DNA from: Lysinibacter sp. HNR
GTDB taxonomy: Bacteria > Actinomycetota > Actinomycetes > Actinomycetales > Microbacteriaceae
DNA length: 64,000 nt
Assembly: GCF_029760935.1 (NCBI RefSeq)
Contig: NZ_CP121684.1
Coordinates: 2,728,001 to 2,792,000, forward strand
Reading direction: 5' to 3'
Shown: positions 35,531 to 45,378 of the stretch, piece by piece
How positions within the stretch are numbered: the stretch's first letter is position 1
Layout of the letters: every line of letters begins with the position of its first letter
Notes under the pieces: model-generated
Seen by the model: the letters and a program-made list of their open reading frames with translations, nothing else
Database searches by the model: none
Told to the model about the DNA's origin: nothing
Made by a program: the position numbers and the translations under genes

Positions 35531-35676
35531 TGTGTCCTCTTCTTCATCGAAGTTTATGACGGTGCAAACAGGTGTGCACTCACTGTTGATCGTCAACTTT
35601 AGCAATTATGCGCGATGATAGCAAAATTATTTTCCTGGACTAAGATCGGACTTGTCAGGAAGGGAACCACCACACC

Positions 35677-36843
35677 ATGGACCACCTCGAAATGAGAAAG
35701 CATAACGCTGCGACCATACTCGAAGTTCTGTACCACACCGGCCCGACCCAGATGACCGTCCTGCAAAAAAAATCCGGTCTTTCCCGGCGCACCATCGAAC
35801 TCATTGTGAGTGAACTCATCACCACCGGGTGGGTGAGTGAATCCTCGGTCCCGCAGCTATCCACACGCACGGTTGGTCGCCCCGCACGCAGTTTTACTTT
35901 TCGTTACGATGCCGCCTACATCGTGACCTTACAGTTGGAAGCCGGACACCTTCGTGCCACCGTCGCAAACCTCGCTGCTGACGTCGTTAATGAAATTCGC
36001 CACCCCATCCACACCACAGCCTCGCGGGCAAAACGACTCGCGCTACTCGAAAAATGTGTCACCCTTCTCCTGGGAGACATTGAACGTAAAAACGTGATTG
36101 CGGTCACCCTTTCAACCCCGGGAATCGTACGCGATGATGGCACTGTTGATCTTCCGATGACCATGCCCGAGTGGACAGGATTCTCACTCAGCGAAGCGGT
36201 CGGCAAACTCTTTCACTGCCCCGTACACGTCGAAAACGACGCAAAACTTGCCGCTCTGGGAGAAAAATGGCCGCACGGAAACAGCGCCCAAAACTTTGCC
36301 TATATCTTTGCCGATGGAGACCGCCTCGGCGTTGGCCTGGTGCTGCGTGGCGAACTCCATCGCGGCCTCAACGGCACGGCCGGTGAGGTCACCTGGGCAA
36401 ATCAGCTCGGCTTCACCGACCTCGCCGATACAATCCTGGCCGATCTCGATGACCAAAACGCAAACAACAACACAGATGCGCACGCCCTGGTCTCCGCGGT
36501 ACACCGCGGTGAAGCATCCGCCCAAGCCTCAGTGGAACACCTGGCCGAAGTGCTCGCTCCCGGCATCACCGCAATAGCGTGGTTGCTAGCACCGGAAGAA
36601 ATAATTCTTGGTGGAACGCTCGGAACCATACAGAAGGCGCTCATTCCCGCCCTGAATGACACACTCGCCCGCAATAGCCGTCCTGTCGAAACAAAAATTC
36701 GAGGGGCACAACACGGCGATCAGAGTGTCCTTATCGGTTGCCTACGTCTGTGCATAGAATCTTTCAGCGAACGCTTTTTTACGTCGTTCGATCCCGAGAC
36801 GCACGGGGCTCCGGTTGAGAGGGCGGGCTCCGGTGTTTCTTGA
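35677..36843 (+). CDS. ROK-family transcriptional regulator without the zinc Cys cluster
   Basis: 388 residues. The winged helix (MTVLQKKSGLSRRTIELIVSELITTGWV) is followed by a ROK domain with VHVENDAKLAALGEKW and HRGLNGTAGEVTW. Where the Cys cluster is expected it reads ANQLGFTDLADTI. AAGGGAACC lies before the ATG. It diverges from the isomerase/importer genes across a 146-bp gap and is the likely repressor of that unit. This is the second ROK regulator in the window that lacks the cysteines. Confidence 0.88.
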   Translation: MDHLEMRKHNAATILEVLYHTGPTQMTVLQKKSGLSRRTIELIVSELITTGWVSESSVPQLSTRTVGRPARSFTFRYDAAYIVTLQLEAGHLRATVANLAADVVNEIRHPIHTTASRAKRLALLEKCVTLLLGDIERKNVIAVTLSTPGIVRDDGTVDLPMTMPEWTGFSLSEAVGKLFHCPVHVENDAKLAALGEKWPHGNSAQNFAYIFADGDRLGVGLVLRGELHRGLNGTAGEVTWANQLGFTDLADTILADLDDQNANNNTDAHALVSAVHRGEASAQASVEHLAEVLAPGITAIAWLLAPEEIILGGTLGTIQKALIPALNDTLARNSRPVETKIRGAQHGDQSVLIGCLRLCIESFSERFFTSFDPETHGAPVERAGSGVS

Positions 36844-37004
36844 ACAATTGGGGGGCGGGATATGGGGTTTGCTGCGGATCGTCGCTCGGAAGAAGGTTCT
36901 CGTCCGCTAATACCGCGGGCACATGACGTTTGATCCCGTTAAGCCTACAAGTCGTGTCCATACTTCGGGGTAAAGGCCCCTACTCATCTATTATCTTGGG
37001 ATAT

Positions 37005-39119
37005 ATGAGCCCATTCTCCAATTCAAATTCTGTCGCAACGCGTGGATTCCATGACGATCCGATCAAAGACCAAACGCACGACTCGCTGCGGAGGGCTCCT
37101 TTTGCTGATCGGGTTGCGCAGCTGATCCGTTCAAACCACCGCGCGGACTCCAGCGTCGTCTATGGACTCGAGGGCCCTTGGGGGTCAGGAAAGTCCTCCG
37201 CCATCAGCCTAATTAGGCAGTCAATGGGAAAAGACGAAACATGGAAGATTGCGGAATATACGCCTTGGGCAACTTCCGGTCCTGAAGCACTTTTCGAGGA
37301 GTTCTTCGCCGCACTCACAGAGGCCGCACCACGTATCACCAAGAACGAAGGATCAAGGAGGCGCTTACTTCAGTACGTAGAGCTTGCTCGATCTCTTGGA
37401 AAACTTGTTCCCGGAGGAGGAGCCGCTGAAGGAGCCGCAGACCTTGCAAATCAAACATTACGCAAGTCCTGGAAGGCATTGTTCACTGAGATATCCAGTG
37501 AGCTGCGAAACCTAGGCTCCCCTATTCTCGTCATTGTGGACGATATAGATCGTCTCCAAGCAGCCGAGCTTCTGGATCTCCTGAAAGTAATCCGCCTACT
37601 GGGTCGCTTTCCCGGGATAGATTTCCTCCTTGCCTACGACGAAGAGACGGTCGTGGATACCCTCAGCCATGGGAGATGGGGAGTCGACGGGATTGATCGA
37701 GCACGGGCATTCATGGAGAAGATCGTCCAGTACCCCCTATCGCTTCCTCCTCTTCTGCGCGCTCAAATTGTGAAGATGCTCGAAGCCGGTATTTCAGAGA
37801 TTCTCGGGCCTGGGCGAACAGAACGGTCTCTCACAAACGCACGAGTTGTCTCCCCCCTCACCAAAGCCATGCCGGCCGAACTATTAACGCCTCGTGCTAT
37901 TCGACGATACCTGGCGCAAGTTGAGCAGCAGTTCGATAGCCACGCAGAGGGTGAAATCGATGACGTAGATCTCATCCTTGCGACTTTTCTTCGCATTCAG
38001 TTTCCGGACCTTTTCGACGATTTGGAAACCTGGAAGCAAGAACTCACACGCCGAGAGTCCCTCACGATCTCTTTCAATTCGCAAGAGCAGAAGACAAATT
38101 GGGAGCCACTTCTCTCCAAAGCGAGTCCCTCTCGCAGGCGAAACGCAGAGGAGGTTCTTAAGGCCCTCTTTCCAGCGGTCGGTGGCGGGAAGCTAGCAAG
38201 GTATGATGTCGGAAGGTTTGCGCATCCGGACTACTTTGATCGATACCTGGCGCAGGCTATACCCGCCGGGGATATGCCGGATTCTATTGTTGTAGAGGCT
38301 CTAGGTGATGCTGCTAAGGGCGATGCCTCGCTATTACGATCTCTGCTCTTTGCCCAGGACTCTGACCTTGTGGCATCAGCACTCGGTAAGATTCGGGATC
38401 GGTATCCTGACGTGGCATATTACGGAGACCGGTATAAGGAGCTGGGAAGCCCCTGCACGCGGGAACTTCTTGCAAGCGGATTGTCTCTCCTCGATGAGCT
38501 ACCCGATCAAATTGAGTCGTGGACAAATGAGTTGTCGCAATGCACATATTGGCTGGCAAGCTTGCTCCGTATTCTTCTCGTTGAAGACCCGACCCAAGAT
38601 CTATCGGCACAGATCAACAAGTGCCAGAACATTGAACGACGCGCACATTTGCTTTCTTTGGCCATGGCCGAAATGGAGAACTTGAGCGACCCCACCAAAA
38701 CTGCAATCAGAGAACTAATGGTTCGTGAGACCGAGGGAATCGTTGAGCTGCTTTTCGCAGATCTAAGAGAAGGCGAACAGTCTCCCGGCGACTTGGCTTA
38801 TTCTTTCCTGTTCGGGCTCGTCACTGAATTCGGTGACCTCTCGAAACTCCAAGATGGAGTCCAGAAAGGCTTGGACGCAGGCACCTTCACAGAGGAAGAT
38901 ATCGCGGCACGTTTCGTCTCGTTTTCATATTTAATGGGAAGCGTCCGAAAAACGCCTTGGGCAGCTTCGTTCTCCGCGAAACTTTTTACCCAGATCACGG
39001 GGATACCCGCCGAGGCTTCTGATCTCAGTGAGAAAGGCGATTGGGGCGATACGAATTGGTCCCTTCGGAAGGAGTTCGCGCGTAAGCACATACTGCGGAA
39101 GACTGAAGGTATTCGGTAA
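37005..39119 (+). CDS. KAP-family P-loop NTPase
   Basis: 704 residues from the ATG at 37005; a TTG at 36930 would add 25 unconserved residues. Walker A is GPWGSGKSS at 57-65 and Walker B ILVIVDDIDRL with D179-D180. An EYTPWATSGPEALFEEFF stretch between them is typical of KAP NTPases. No membrane segment lies in the usual insert position, so this is a soluble form. The C-terminal 400 residues are helical and of unknown role. KAP proteins are found in phage-defence islands and next to mobile genes. It stands beside a decayed recombinase, which fits an accessory origin. Confidence 0.85.
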   Translation: MSPFSNSNSVATRGFHDDPIKDQTHDSLRRAPFADRVAQLIRSNHRADSSVVYGLEGPWGSGKSSAISLIRQSMGKDETWKIAEYTPWATSGPEALFEEFFAALTEAAPRITKNEGSRRRLLQYVELARSLGKLVPGGGAAEGAADLANQTLRKSWKALFTEISSELRNLGSPILVIVDDIDRLQAAELLDLLKVIRLLGRFPGIDFLLAYDEETVVDTLSHGRWGVDGIDRARAFMEKIVQYPLSLPPLLRAQIVKMLEAGISEILGPGRTERSLTNARVVSPLTKAMPAELLTPRAIRRYLAQVEQQFDSHAEGEIDDVDLILATFLRIQFPDLFDDLETWKQELTRRESLTISFNSQEQKTNWEPLLSKASPSRRRNAEEVLKALFPAVGGGKLARYDVGRFAHPDYFDRYLAQAIPAGDMPDSIVVEALGDAAKGDASLLRSLLFAQDSDLVASALGKIRDRYPDVAYYGDRYKELGSPCTRELLASGLSLLDELPDQIESWTNELSQCTYWLASLLRILLVEDPTQDLSAQINKCQNIERRAHLLSLAMAEMENLSDPTKTAIRELMVRETEGIVELLFADLREGEQSPGDLAYSFLFGLVTEFGDLSKLQDGVQKGLDAGTFTEEDIAARFVSFSYLMGSVRKTPWAASFSAKLFTQITGIPAEASDLSEKGDWGDTNWSLRKEFARKHILRKTEGIR

Positions 39120-39395
39120 CTCGTGCCCGCTCAATCAGAAGTTCTTGATTCAACAATAAGCGCGGTCAGATAGTCAGAGAGGTTACAACATGAGAACGAG
39201 CCGATGTCAAACCGCACCGTAGAAACCCGAAGAGGAAGGGACCTCTCCTGTTTCCCTCAGATCCTTTACAGAATGGAACACTTTCCTCAGGTATAACAGC
39301 AATGTTGCGTGCCTCAGCGAGAGACAGCACACCAGCTCTGGCTTTCGATACTCTCATGCAACCCAGACGGGCATGAGACCGCCAACGTTGACCGA

Positions 39396-39986
39396 ATGAC
39401 TTATCTTCTCAGACCTTCCCTCGTCCCAACTTCGATCCATAGTGCGTTCTCTCCGCTGTCGGCCGTCTCGTACATCCGTGTGTCCACTGTGCGCCAAGCG
39501 GAGCGAGGAGGCAGCGAGACGGATTCTCGATCCTTGCCCAGCGGGAGCCACGCAGGAAGCAGGCACACGGGCTGGGTGCTCTCATCTCTGCCGAGTTCGT
39601 CGATCGTGTACAAGCTCGACCGTCTCGCCCGATCTTGGGCCGACGACATCGCGATCACCCGGGCGGTCCAGGTAGCTGGCGCTCATGTCGTCTCCAGTAC
39701 CAAGGGCATCGATATGACACCGAACTGCATTTTACTACACGGGATCATGGCGTCGATCGCGGAATTCTACTCGCGCAACCTCACCCAAGAAGCCATGAAA
39801 GGAATGCGACAGAAGGTCATTCAGGGCGAGACACCAAGTCGCGTACCAATCGGATGTCTCAATGTCAGACATCCGATTGCTGACGGACGAGAGTTCCGAA
39901 CTATCGTGATTGACTCAGAGCAAGCACCACATGTCGCGTGGACGTTCGAAACGTACCCAACAAGCGATTGGTCAGAAAAATCCTGA
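39396..39986 (+). pseudogene. Site-specific serine recombinase remnant
   Basis: The frame starts at an ATG at 39396 and reads SAVSYIRVSTVRQAERGG, containing the catalytic serine. It then runs through about 30 unrelated residues. At 39604 it returns to the family: YKLDRLARSWADD, ITRAVQVAGAHVVSSTKGID, LLHGIMASIAEFYSRNL and GMRQKVIQGETP. Part of the resolvase domain is missing. The reading frame stops right after the resolvase domain, losing the DNA-binding domain of these ~500-residue proteins. It can no longer act. It probably once moved the neighbouring KAP gene or another island. The gap 39120-39395 holds no gene. Confidence 0.82.
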
Positions 39987-40069
39987 CGTTCCCCGTACTC
40001 ATGATCGGAGCGAGCAGAGGGGTGGGAGAGCCTTCGCAGTGCAACTCGCGGTTGCACGCAGTGCTTAGG

Positions 40070-40330
40070 TCACCAGCGTGTGCAGCACCGCCAACTCTTC
40101 AAAGCCTCACCCTCGCGCTTAAGCCATTTGGAATCAACACCGGGGAGTATCCAAGACGGTGGACCATCAAAACGAAACCTGAAGTTATGAAATTGAGCCC
40201 ACATCGCAAGTCGATGAGCTGTCATCTCCGATAAACCCGCAAGTATCGGGTCATCAAGAGACAGCACTCCCGATCTGTCCCACAAAGGAGAGGAAGCATA
40301 TCCACCAAAAAGCCGGATTTTTGTAGCCAT
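40070..40330 (-). CDS. Hypothetical 86-residue protein, possibly cut at its C-terminus
   Basis: A protein-like sequence: MATKIRLFGGYASSPLWD opens it, FRFRFDGPPSWILPG is in the middle, and VDSKWLKREGEALKSWRCCTRW ends it. The last residues look unlike the rest and may come from a junction with the recombinase remnant. No strong ribosome site is seen. No family recognised. The stretch 40331-40611 has no gene that I can support. Confidence 0.4.
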   Translation of the reverse strand: MATKIRLFGGYASSPLWDRSGVLSLDDPILAGLSEMTAHRLAMWAQFHNFRFRFDGPPSWILPGVDSKWLKREGEALKSWRCCTRW

Positions 40331-40611
40331 ATGTTTAACACACCGACTTCTGAGTATTGGGAAAATTCATAATAATCACCCTACTGTTCTCGAACACAAT
40401 AGCGTTGTGTCAGTAGTGACCGTACCTGGGCCCTCTAGAAACTCCGTTAACGACATTCTGAAACCACCAATACATCGAATAGCACACCTTATTACCAGGC
40501 TGTCGCACCGCTGTGTCTCTCCCCAAACTCCTGACCCATGGGAAGATTTAGGATAACCACCCAACCACCCCCAGCAACAACAGTTCCCGCCCACCCTTCC
40601 GAGAGGACCAC

Positions 40612-41319
40612 ATGTCAGCTGTAGACACCGCTTTCCACGGGCTGCGCCAGATGATCGCTTCGGGTCGGCTCGAAGCCGAGCAAAAGTTTCCGCCGGAGTC
40701 AGAGCTTTGCGAGGAACTCGGCGTCTCCCGCGGATCGCTTCGCGAGGCAGTGCGAATGCTCAGCGCCCTGGGCGTGGTGGAGTCGCGCCACGGTTCGGGA
40801 ACGTACGTGTCGCAGCTACGCGCCGAAGACATTATTGGCAGCATGTCGCTCACGGTGGAGCTGCTCCCGCTCTCGAGCCTGCTTGACATGTACGAGCTTC
40901 GGCGCATCCTCGAGTCGCACGCGGCGGCGCAGGCCGCGGCCAAGCTCACCCCCGAGTTGGGCCAGGCCCTCACCGAACTTGCCAACACGATGGAGGCCAC
41001 CACAGATCACTACGAACTCACCCGGCTCGACCGCGCGTTCCACTCCACCATATTAAAGGCCGCCGCCAACCCCACCCTCGAAGCCCTGGTTGAGGTCTTC
41101 CGAACCCGCTCCCGCTCGTACCAAATCTTTGGCCTCCCCGACGGCCCCGAAATAATTCGGATTAGCCATCGGGGCCACCGCAACATCCTCGACGCGATTC
41201 TTGCCCGTGATCCCATAGCCGCCTCCATGGCGGCGGGTGCGCACGTGGCCCAGACCGAAAGCTGGTTACGCCAGTATCAGCCCTCGCAGGGGCCTGACCC
41301 GCTTGGCTCTCAAGACTGA
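40612..41319 (+). CDS. FadR-type GntR transcriptional regulator (FCD domain)
   Basis: 235 residues. The winged helix (QKFPPESELCEELGVSRGSLREAVRMLSALGVVESRHGSGTYV) is followed by the FCD domain with LYELRRILESHAAAQAAAK-like helices, LDRAFHSTILKAAANP and the metal helix HRGHRNILDAI. GAGAGGACCAC precedes the ATG. It has no obvious target beside it; the next genes point the other way. It may regulate a distant organic-acid or sugar-acid pathway. Confidence 0.88.
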   Translation: MSAVDTAFHGLRQMIASGRLEAEQKFPPESELCEELGVSRGSLREAVRMLSALGVVESRHGSGTYVSQLRAEDIIGSMSLTVELLPLSSLLDMYELRRILESHAAAQAAAKLTPELGQALTELANTMEATTDHYELTRLDRAFHSTILKAAANPTLEALVEVFRTRSRSYQIFGLPDGPEIIRISHRGHRNILDAILARDPIAASMAAGAHVAQTESWLRQYQPSQGPDPLGSQD

Positions 41320-41387
41320 TATCCGCGACGAATAGTTGCGGACGGCACAGTCCGGAAAATTCGAGAGCAGACTTACAGGACAGCTAC

Positions 41388-41582
41388 TTACAAGGCTGAC
41401 TGAACCCTTATGTCACTCCGCCGCCTTGGATACCGATAAGCAACAACGGGGATGACCAATCCCAGGGCCGACACGAGGAACACCCAGCTCTGCCCAACAG
41501 CAAAGCCTAAAATCCCCAGGCTCAACACAAGCAACCCCCGAGAAATCCAGCTACTCTGCTTTTTCACGATCTCACTTTCCAT
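41388..41582 (-). CDS. Small two-helix membrane protein
   Basis: 64 residues with two hydrophobic segments (WISRGLLVLSLGILGFAVG and WVFLVSALGLVIPVVAY) and a basic C-terminus (RYPRRRSD). It reads like a small integral membrane protein. No family recognised, and the ribosome site is weak. It lies 37 bp downstream of the SulP transporter gene in the same direction, so it may share its transcript. Confidence 0.5.
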   Translation of the reverse strand: MESEIVKKQSSWISRGLLVLSLGILGFAVGQSWVFLVSALGLVIPVVAYRYPRRRSDIRVQSAL

Positions 41583-41619
41583 GCCGAGACACTACCATAG
41601 AAACCCCTTGATTTCGCCC

Positions 41620-43269
41620 TCACCCCCACTCGGGATGCTCCCGCAAAACATGAGACCTGGCATGCTCCACCGCGGGCCCCATCTCCCTAAAGAGGTGGTT
41701 CGGATGCCGCAGCGCCCGGATCACATCCAACCGTTCCAGTAAGGCAAAATGCTCGTCCTGTATCCCCTTAATCAGCACCGTCACCCCGCGACGCTCCAGC
41801 GCCGTCACGAGCTCCGAGAGGGCGTTTGCCCCGGTTGCATCAAGAAATTGGATCTGCGAGAGGCGTAGAATCACAACCTTGATTCCTGGCTGCTCCCCCA
41901 CCCCCTCCAGCACTCGCTCGGCTCCCCCGAAGAAGAGCGAGCCGTTCACACGAAAAATCGCGATCCCCTCGTCGCCGCGCACGGGCTCCCCGGGGAGGTC
42001 TTCTCGGCGAACCGAGCTGGCACGACCCAGGGCCCGCAGGGCAAAAAACGCCGCGGCCACGATACCAATTCCCACCGCGATCACCAGGTCAAACGACACC
42101 GTAATCACGGCGGTGATCACAAACACGGCGGCATCCTGCCTGGTTGATCGCAGCACACGCCGAATCACCGCGGGGGAAACCATACGCGCGGCGGTAAACA
42201 TGAGCACCCCCGCGAGCGCGGCCAGGGGAATATGGGAGACAACCCCGGCGGCAAGATAAACCACGGCCAGCAGTGCCAGGGCGTGCACGATGGCGGAGAG
42301 CCGGGTCTGCGCGCCGGAGCGCACGTTAACCGCGGTTCGTGCGATTGCGCCGGTTGCGGGCATCCCCCCGAAAAATCCCGAGGCGACCGAGGCTAGCCCT
42401 TGGCCAACAAGTTCCCGATCGGCACTGTAGGGTCCGGTATCGGATATTGAGGAGGCTACCCGGGCGGAGAGCAGCGACTCGATTGCGGCGAGCGCGGCAA
42501 CCGCGAGCGCCGGTCCCGCCAGCGCCGTGAGATTCTGCCACCCGAGGTCGGGCAGGGAGGGCGGGGGCAGGGCGCTTGGAAGCTGCCCGATGGTTGCCAG
42601 CGGTATCGCCGCCACGACGGTCAGCACGCTCACCAGGATGATCGCGATAAAGGATGCCGGTAGCCGGGGAACGTATCGGCTCATTACCAGCATGATCAGG
42701 ACCACGGCCACCACCACACCGAGGGGCACCAGGGCCTCCGGCCAGGCGACCGATGCGGCGGATTGAAAAGCCGCAATGACCGCGTTGGTGCTGTGTCCCG
42801 CACCCTCGGCCCCCACCGCGGCGGGTACCTGTTGCAGAAATATGATGATGCCGATGCCCACCGTGAATCCCTCAATCACCGGCCAGGGGATATAGCTGAC
42901 GGACTGCCCGAGCCGCAGCACACCGGCGATCAGCACGATGATTCCGGCCATCACGCTCACCACGGCCACCGCGGCCACACCGTGGGTTGCCACGATAGGG
43001 GCAAGCACCACGACCATTGCGCCGGTGGGGCCGGAGACCTGAACATTGGAACCACCAAAGACGGCCGCAACCAGCCCCGCCACGATTGCGGTGATGAGCC
43101 CCGCCTCCGCTCCGACGCCCGAGCTCACCCCAAAGGCAAGGGCGAGGGGCAGGGCCACCACCCCCACGGTGATGCCCGCGAGAAGGTCTCCCCGCCAGCT
43201 TCGCCGAAGCCTTCTATAGTCTGATCGTGACGGCAGTAGCCGCGTGATACCGCTGCGCCAACCCCTCAC
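41620..43269 (-). CDS. SulP-family inorganic anion transporter with STAS domain
   Basis: 549 residues. The transmembrane core (about residues 25-420) has the family opening GDLLAGITVGVVALPLALAFG and GPTGAMVVVLAPIV. The C-terminal STAS domain (about 435-545) has VILRLSQIQFLDATGANALSELV. SulP proteins move sulphate, bicarbonate or other anions. GTG start with AAGGGAG five bases upstream. No carbonic anhydrase or sulphate gene lies next to it, so the anion is unknown. Confidence 0.93.
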   Translation of the reverse strand: MRGWRSGITRLLPSRSDYRRLRRSWRGDLLAGITVGVVALPLALAFGVSSGVGAEAGLITAIVAGLVAAVFGGSNVQVSGPTGAMVVVLAPIVATHGVAAVAVVSVMAGIIVLIAGVLRLGQSVSYIPWPVIEGFTVGIGIIIFLQQVPAAVGAEGAGHSTNAVIAAFQSAASVAWPEALVPLGVVVAVVLIMLVMSRYVPRLPASFIAIILVSVLTVVAAIPLATIGQLPSALPPPSLPDLGWQNLTALAGPALAVAALAAIESLLSARVASSISDTGPYSADRELVGQGLASVASGFFGGMPATGAIARTAVNVRSGAQTRLSAIVHALALLAVVYLAAGVVSHIPLAALAGVLMFTAARMVSPAVIRRVLRSTRQDAAVFVITAVITVSFDLVIAVGIGIVAAAFFALRALGRASSVRREDLPGEPVRGDEGIAIFRVNGSLFFGGAERVLEGVGEQPGIKVVILRLSQIQFLDATGANALSELVTALERRGVTVLIKGIQDEHFALLERLDVIRALRHPNHLFREMGPAVEHARSHVLREHPEWG

Positions 43270-43471
43270 ACACGCTCCCTTGATTGACGATAATCCGGCG
43301 GCGAACCCCCGCCATCACGCCATTCTCGATAACTTTGCCTGTAAAATATTTGACCTCCCGATCGTATCAGGAACAGCCACACGACGCAGCGGTCACTGAA
43401 ACCTGCAAAAACCCCACCAATCAATATCAATCCCATGACAATCCAAGAAAAGCGGAGTATTTTACATATTG

Positions 43472-43495
43472 TTACGGGAGATAACACCCCCGTAA
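43472..43495. promoter_or_regulatory. Dyad upstream of the amino-acid importer operon
   Basis: TTACGGG / CCCGTAA, a perfect 7-bp repeat with a 10-base spacer, lies in the 369-bp gap between the divergent SulP and amino-acid importer genes. No gene is seen in the gap. Candidate operator or leader hairpin. Confidence 0.35.
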
Positions 43496-43638
43496 TTTCA
43501 CTGTGCGCACCATATTTGGGAGAATGGTAGACGGTTCGCGCGGAAGGCACGTTTCTATCGGCGCTAACCCCGAATCCGCTCCGCCTCGCACGCTACAGCC
43601 CAGAGGCCCCCCCAATTTATTAACAAGAGAGACCTGTC

Positions 43639-44580
43639 GTGAAACTATCCGCCATCACCCGCTTGGCCGCGTTGCCCGTTGCGATTGCCCTGGCCGCCAC
43701 CCTGGCCGCCTGCAGCAGTGATGCCGCTGCCCCCGACTCCACCCCCACCAACGCGCTTGAGGGGAGCGACCAGGCGTCGCTGAGCAAGTACACCACGGCA
43801 GACGTGACACCGCTCGACGAGATCGATATCTCCAAGCTTGGCCTGATCACCGACGGCACCCTCCTGGTGGGAACCCTTTCGGACGCCCCGCCCAACATTT
43901 TTATTAACGAGGCCGGCGAGTTCACGGGTTTTGATAACGAGCTGCTCAAGGCGATGGCCCAAAAGCTCGGCCTAAAAATTGAGTTTGCCTCCACGGATTT
44001 CTCCGCCCTGCTGGGTCAGGTGCAGAACAAGAGCTTTGATGTGGGGTCATCCTCCATCTCGACAACCGATGCCCGCCGCGAGAACGTGGGCTTCACCAAC
44101 GGCTACGACTTTGGTTACATGGCACTCGTAACCCGGGACGACGCCTCAATCAAGAGCTTTGACGACCTCGACGAGAATGCCCGCATCGCGGTGGTGCGAG
44201 GCACGGTTCAGGACGACTACGTCACCAACACCCTTCAGCTCGAAGCGGTGAGCTTCCCCGACTACAACACGGCCTACGCCAACGTGCGAAACGGCCAGGT
44301 TGACGCCTGGGTTGCTCCCTCTAATCAGGCCGAGGGTCTGGTGGTGGAGGGTGATGGAACAACCATTGCGGAGTCTGTGATCAACACACAGAACTTCATG
44401 GCCTTTGCCGTCAACAGCGACAACCAGCCCCTCATCGACGCCCTCAATTCGGCTCTCGACGCGGTCATCGCGGACGGAACCTGGGGCACCCTGGTGGCCG
44501 AGTGGTACCCGGGACGCGCGCAGCCTCTCGACTGGACACCCGGTAGCGCGGCGGCCCTCGTACCCTCTCGGGTGGGTTAA
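43639..44580 (+). CDS. Amino acid ABC transporter substrate-binding lipoprotein
   Basis: 313 residues with a lipoprotein signal (AATLAACSSD, Cys25). The binding-protein type 3 features are present: LLVGTLSDAPPNIFINEAGEFTGFDNELLKAMA over residues 75-107, SFDVGSSSISTTDARRENVGFT and IAVVRGTVQDDYV. The N-terminal region before the domain is longer than usual (about 45 residues). It captures a polar or cationic amino acid outside the cell. GTG start. First gene of a three-gene importer operon. Confidence 0.9.
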   Translation: MKLSAITRLAALPVAIALAATLAACSSDAAAPDSTPTNALEGSDQASLSKYTTADVTPLDEIDISKLGLITDGTLLVGTLSDAPPNIFINEAGEFTGFDNELLKAMAQKLGLKIEFASTDFSALLGQVQNKSFDVGSSSISTTDARRENVGFTNGYDFGYMALVTRDDASIKSFDDLDENARIAVVRGTVQDDYVTNTLQLEAVSFPDYNTAYANVRNGQVDAWVAPSNQAEGLVVEGDGTTIAESVINTQNFMAFAVNSDNQPLIDALNSALDAVIADGTWGTLVAEWYPGRAQPLDWTPGSAAALVPSRVG

Positions 44581-44613
44581 CAAACCACCACCCCGGGGGT
44601 AGTACAGTAAACT

Positions 44614-45378
44614 ATGGACGCTTTCCAACAGCTCCTCAACACCTTCTTTGATTGGGAAGCGATGGCTAAGGTTGTGCCGTCGCTTCTCACGGTTGGCCTT
44701 CCCAACACACTCCTGCTCGCGAGCCTCTCCGGCGTTTTTGGTACCCTCCTGGGGCTTGTCTTGGCGGTGATGGGAATCTCCCGTAACCGCCCCCTGCGGT
44801 GGCTCGCGCGTATCTACACGGATATTTTCCGCGGGGTGCCGGCCGTAGTGATCATCCTCCTCATCGGGCTCGGGTTTGGCCCGATCGTCCGGGAGCTCAC
44901 GGGAAGCACCAACCCGTTCCCTCTGGGAATTCTTGCCCTCTCGCTCATGGCCGCCGCGTATATCGGAGAGATTTTCCGCTCCGGCATCCAGAGCGTTGAT
45001 AGGGGACAGCTCGAAGCCACCCGCGCCCTCGGTTTTGGGTACGGGGCTTCGATGCGTCTGATCATCATTCCCCAGGGCATCCGCCGGGTGCTTCCCGCGC
45101 TGGTCAACCAGTTCATCTCACTCATCAAAGACTCCTCCCTGGTGTATTTTCTGGGGCTGCTCGCCAGCCAGCGAGAAATCTTCCGCATCGGAAACGATGC
45201 CGCCGCCAACACGGGTAACCTCTCGCCCCTTATAGCGGCCGCCCTGCTCTACCTGGTACTCACGGTGCCGCTCACCCACCTGGTGAACTTTATCGATCAC
45301 CGGATGCGCCACGGCCGCCCCGAGAAGGGCCCTCAGCAGGCCGCCCCCACAGTTACGAGCGATGGAGTTACCCCGTGA
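44614..45378 (+). CDS. Amino acid ABC transporter permease
   Basis: 254 residues, five to six membrane segments. [44 protein letters not shown] and [17 protein letters not shown] mark the HisM/GlnP family, including the EAA loop. It lies 33 bp after the binding-protein gene and overlaps the ATPase gene by 4 bp. Confidence 0.93.
   Translation: MDAFQQLLNTFFDWEAMAKVVPSLLTVGLPNTLLLASLSGVFGTLLGLVLAVMGISRNRPLRWLARIYTDIFRGVPAVVIILLIGLGFGPIVRELTGSTNPFPLGILALSLMAAAYIGEIFRSGIQSVDRGQLEATRALGFGYGASMRLIIIPQGIRRVLPALVNQFISLIKDSSLVYFLGLLASQREIFRIGNDAAANTGNLSPLIAAALLYLVLTVPLTHLVNFIDHRMRHGRPEKGPQQAAPTVTSDGVTP

Noticed and set aside
41188..41330. Link between the FadR-type regulator and the SulP gene
   Set aside because: The genes converge and share no control region, so there is no sequence evidence for regulation.
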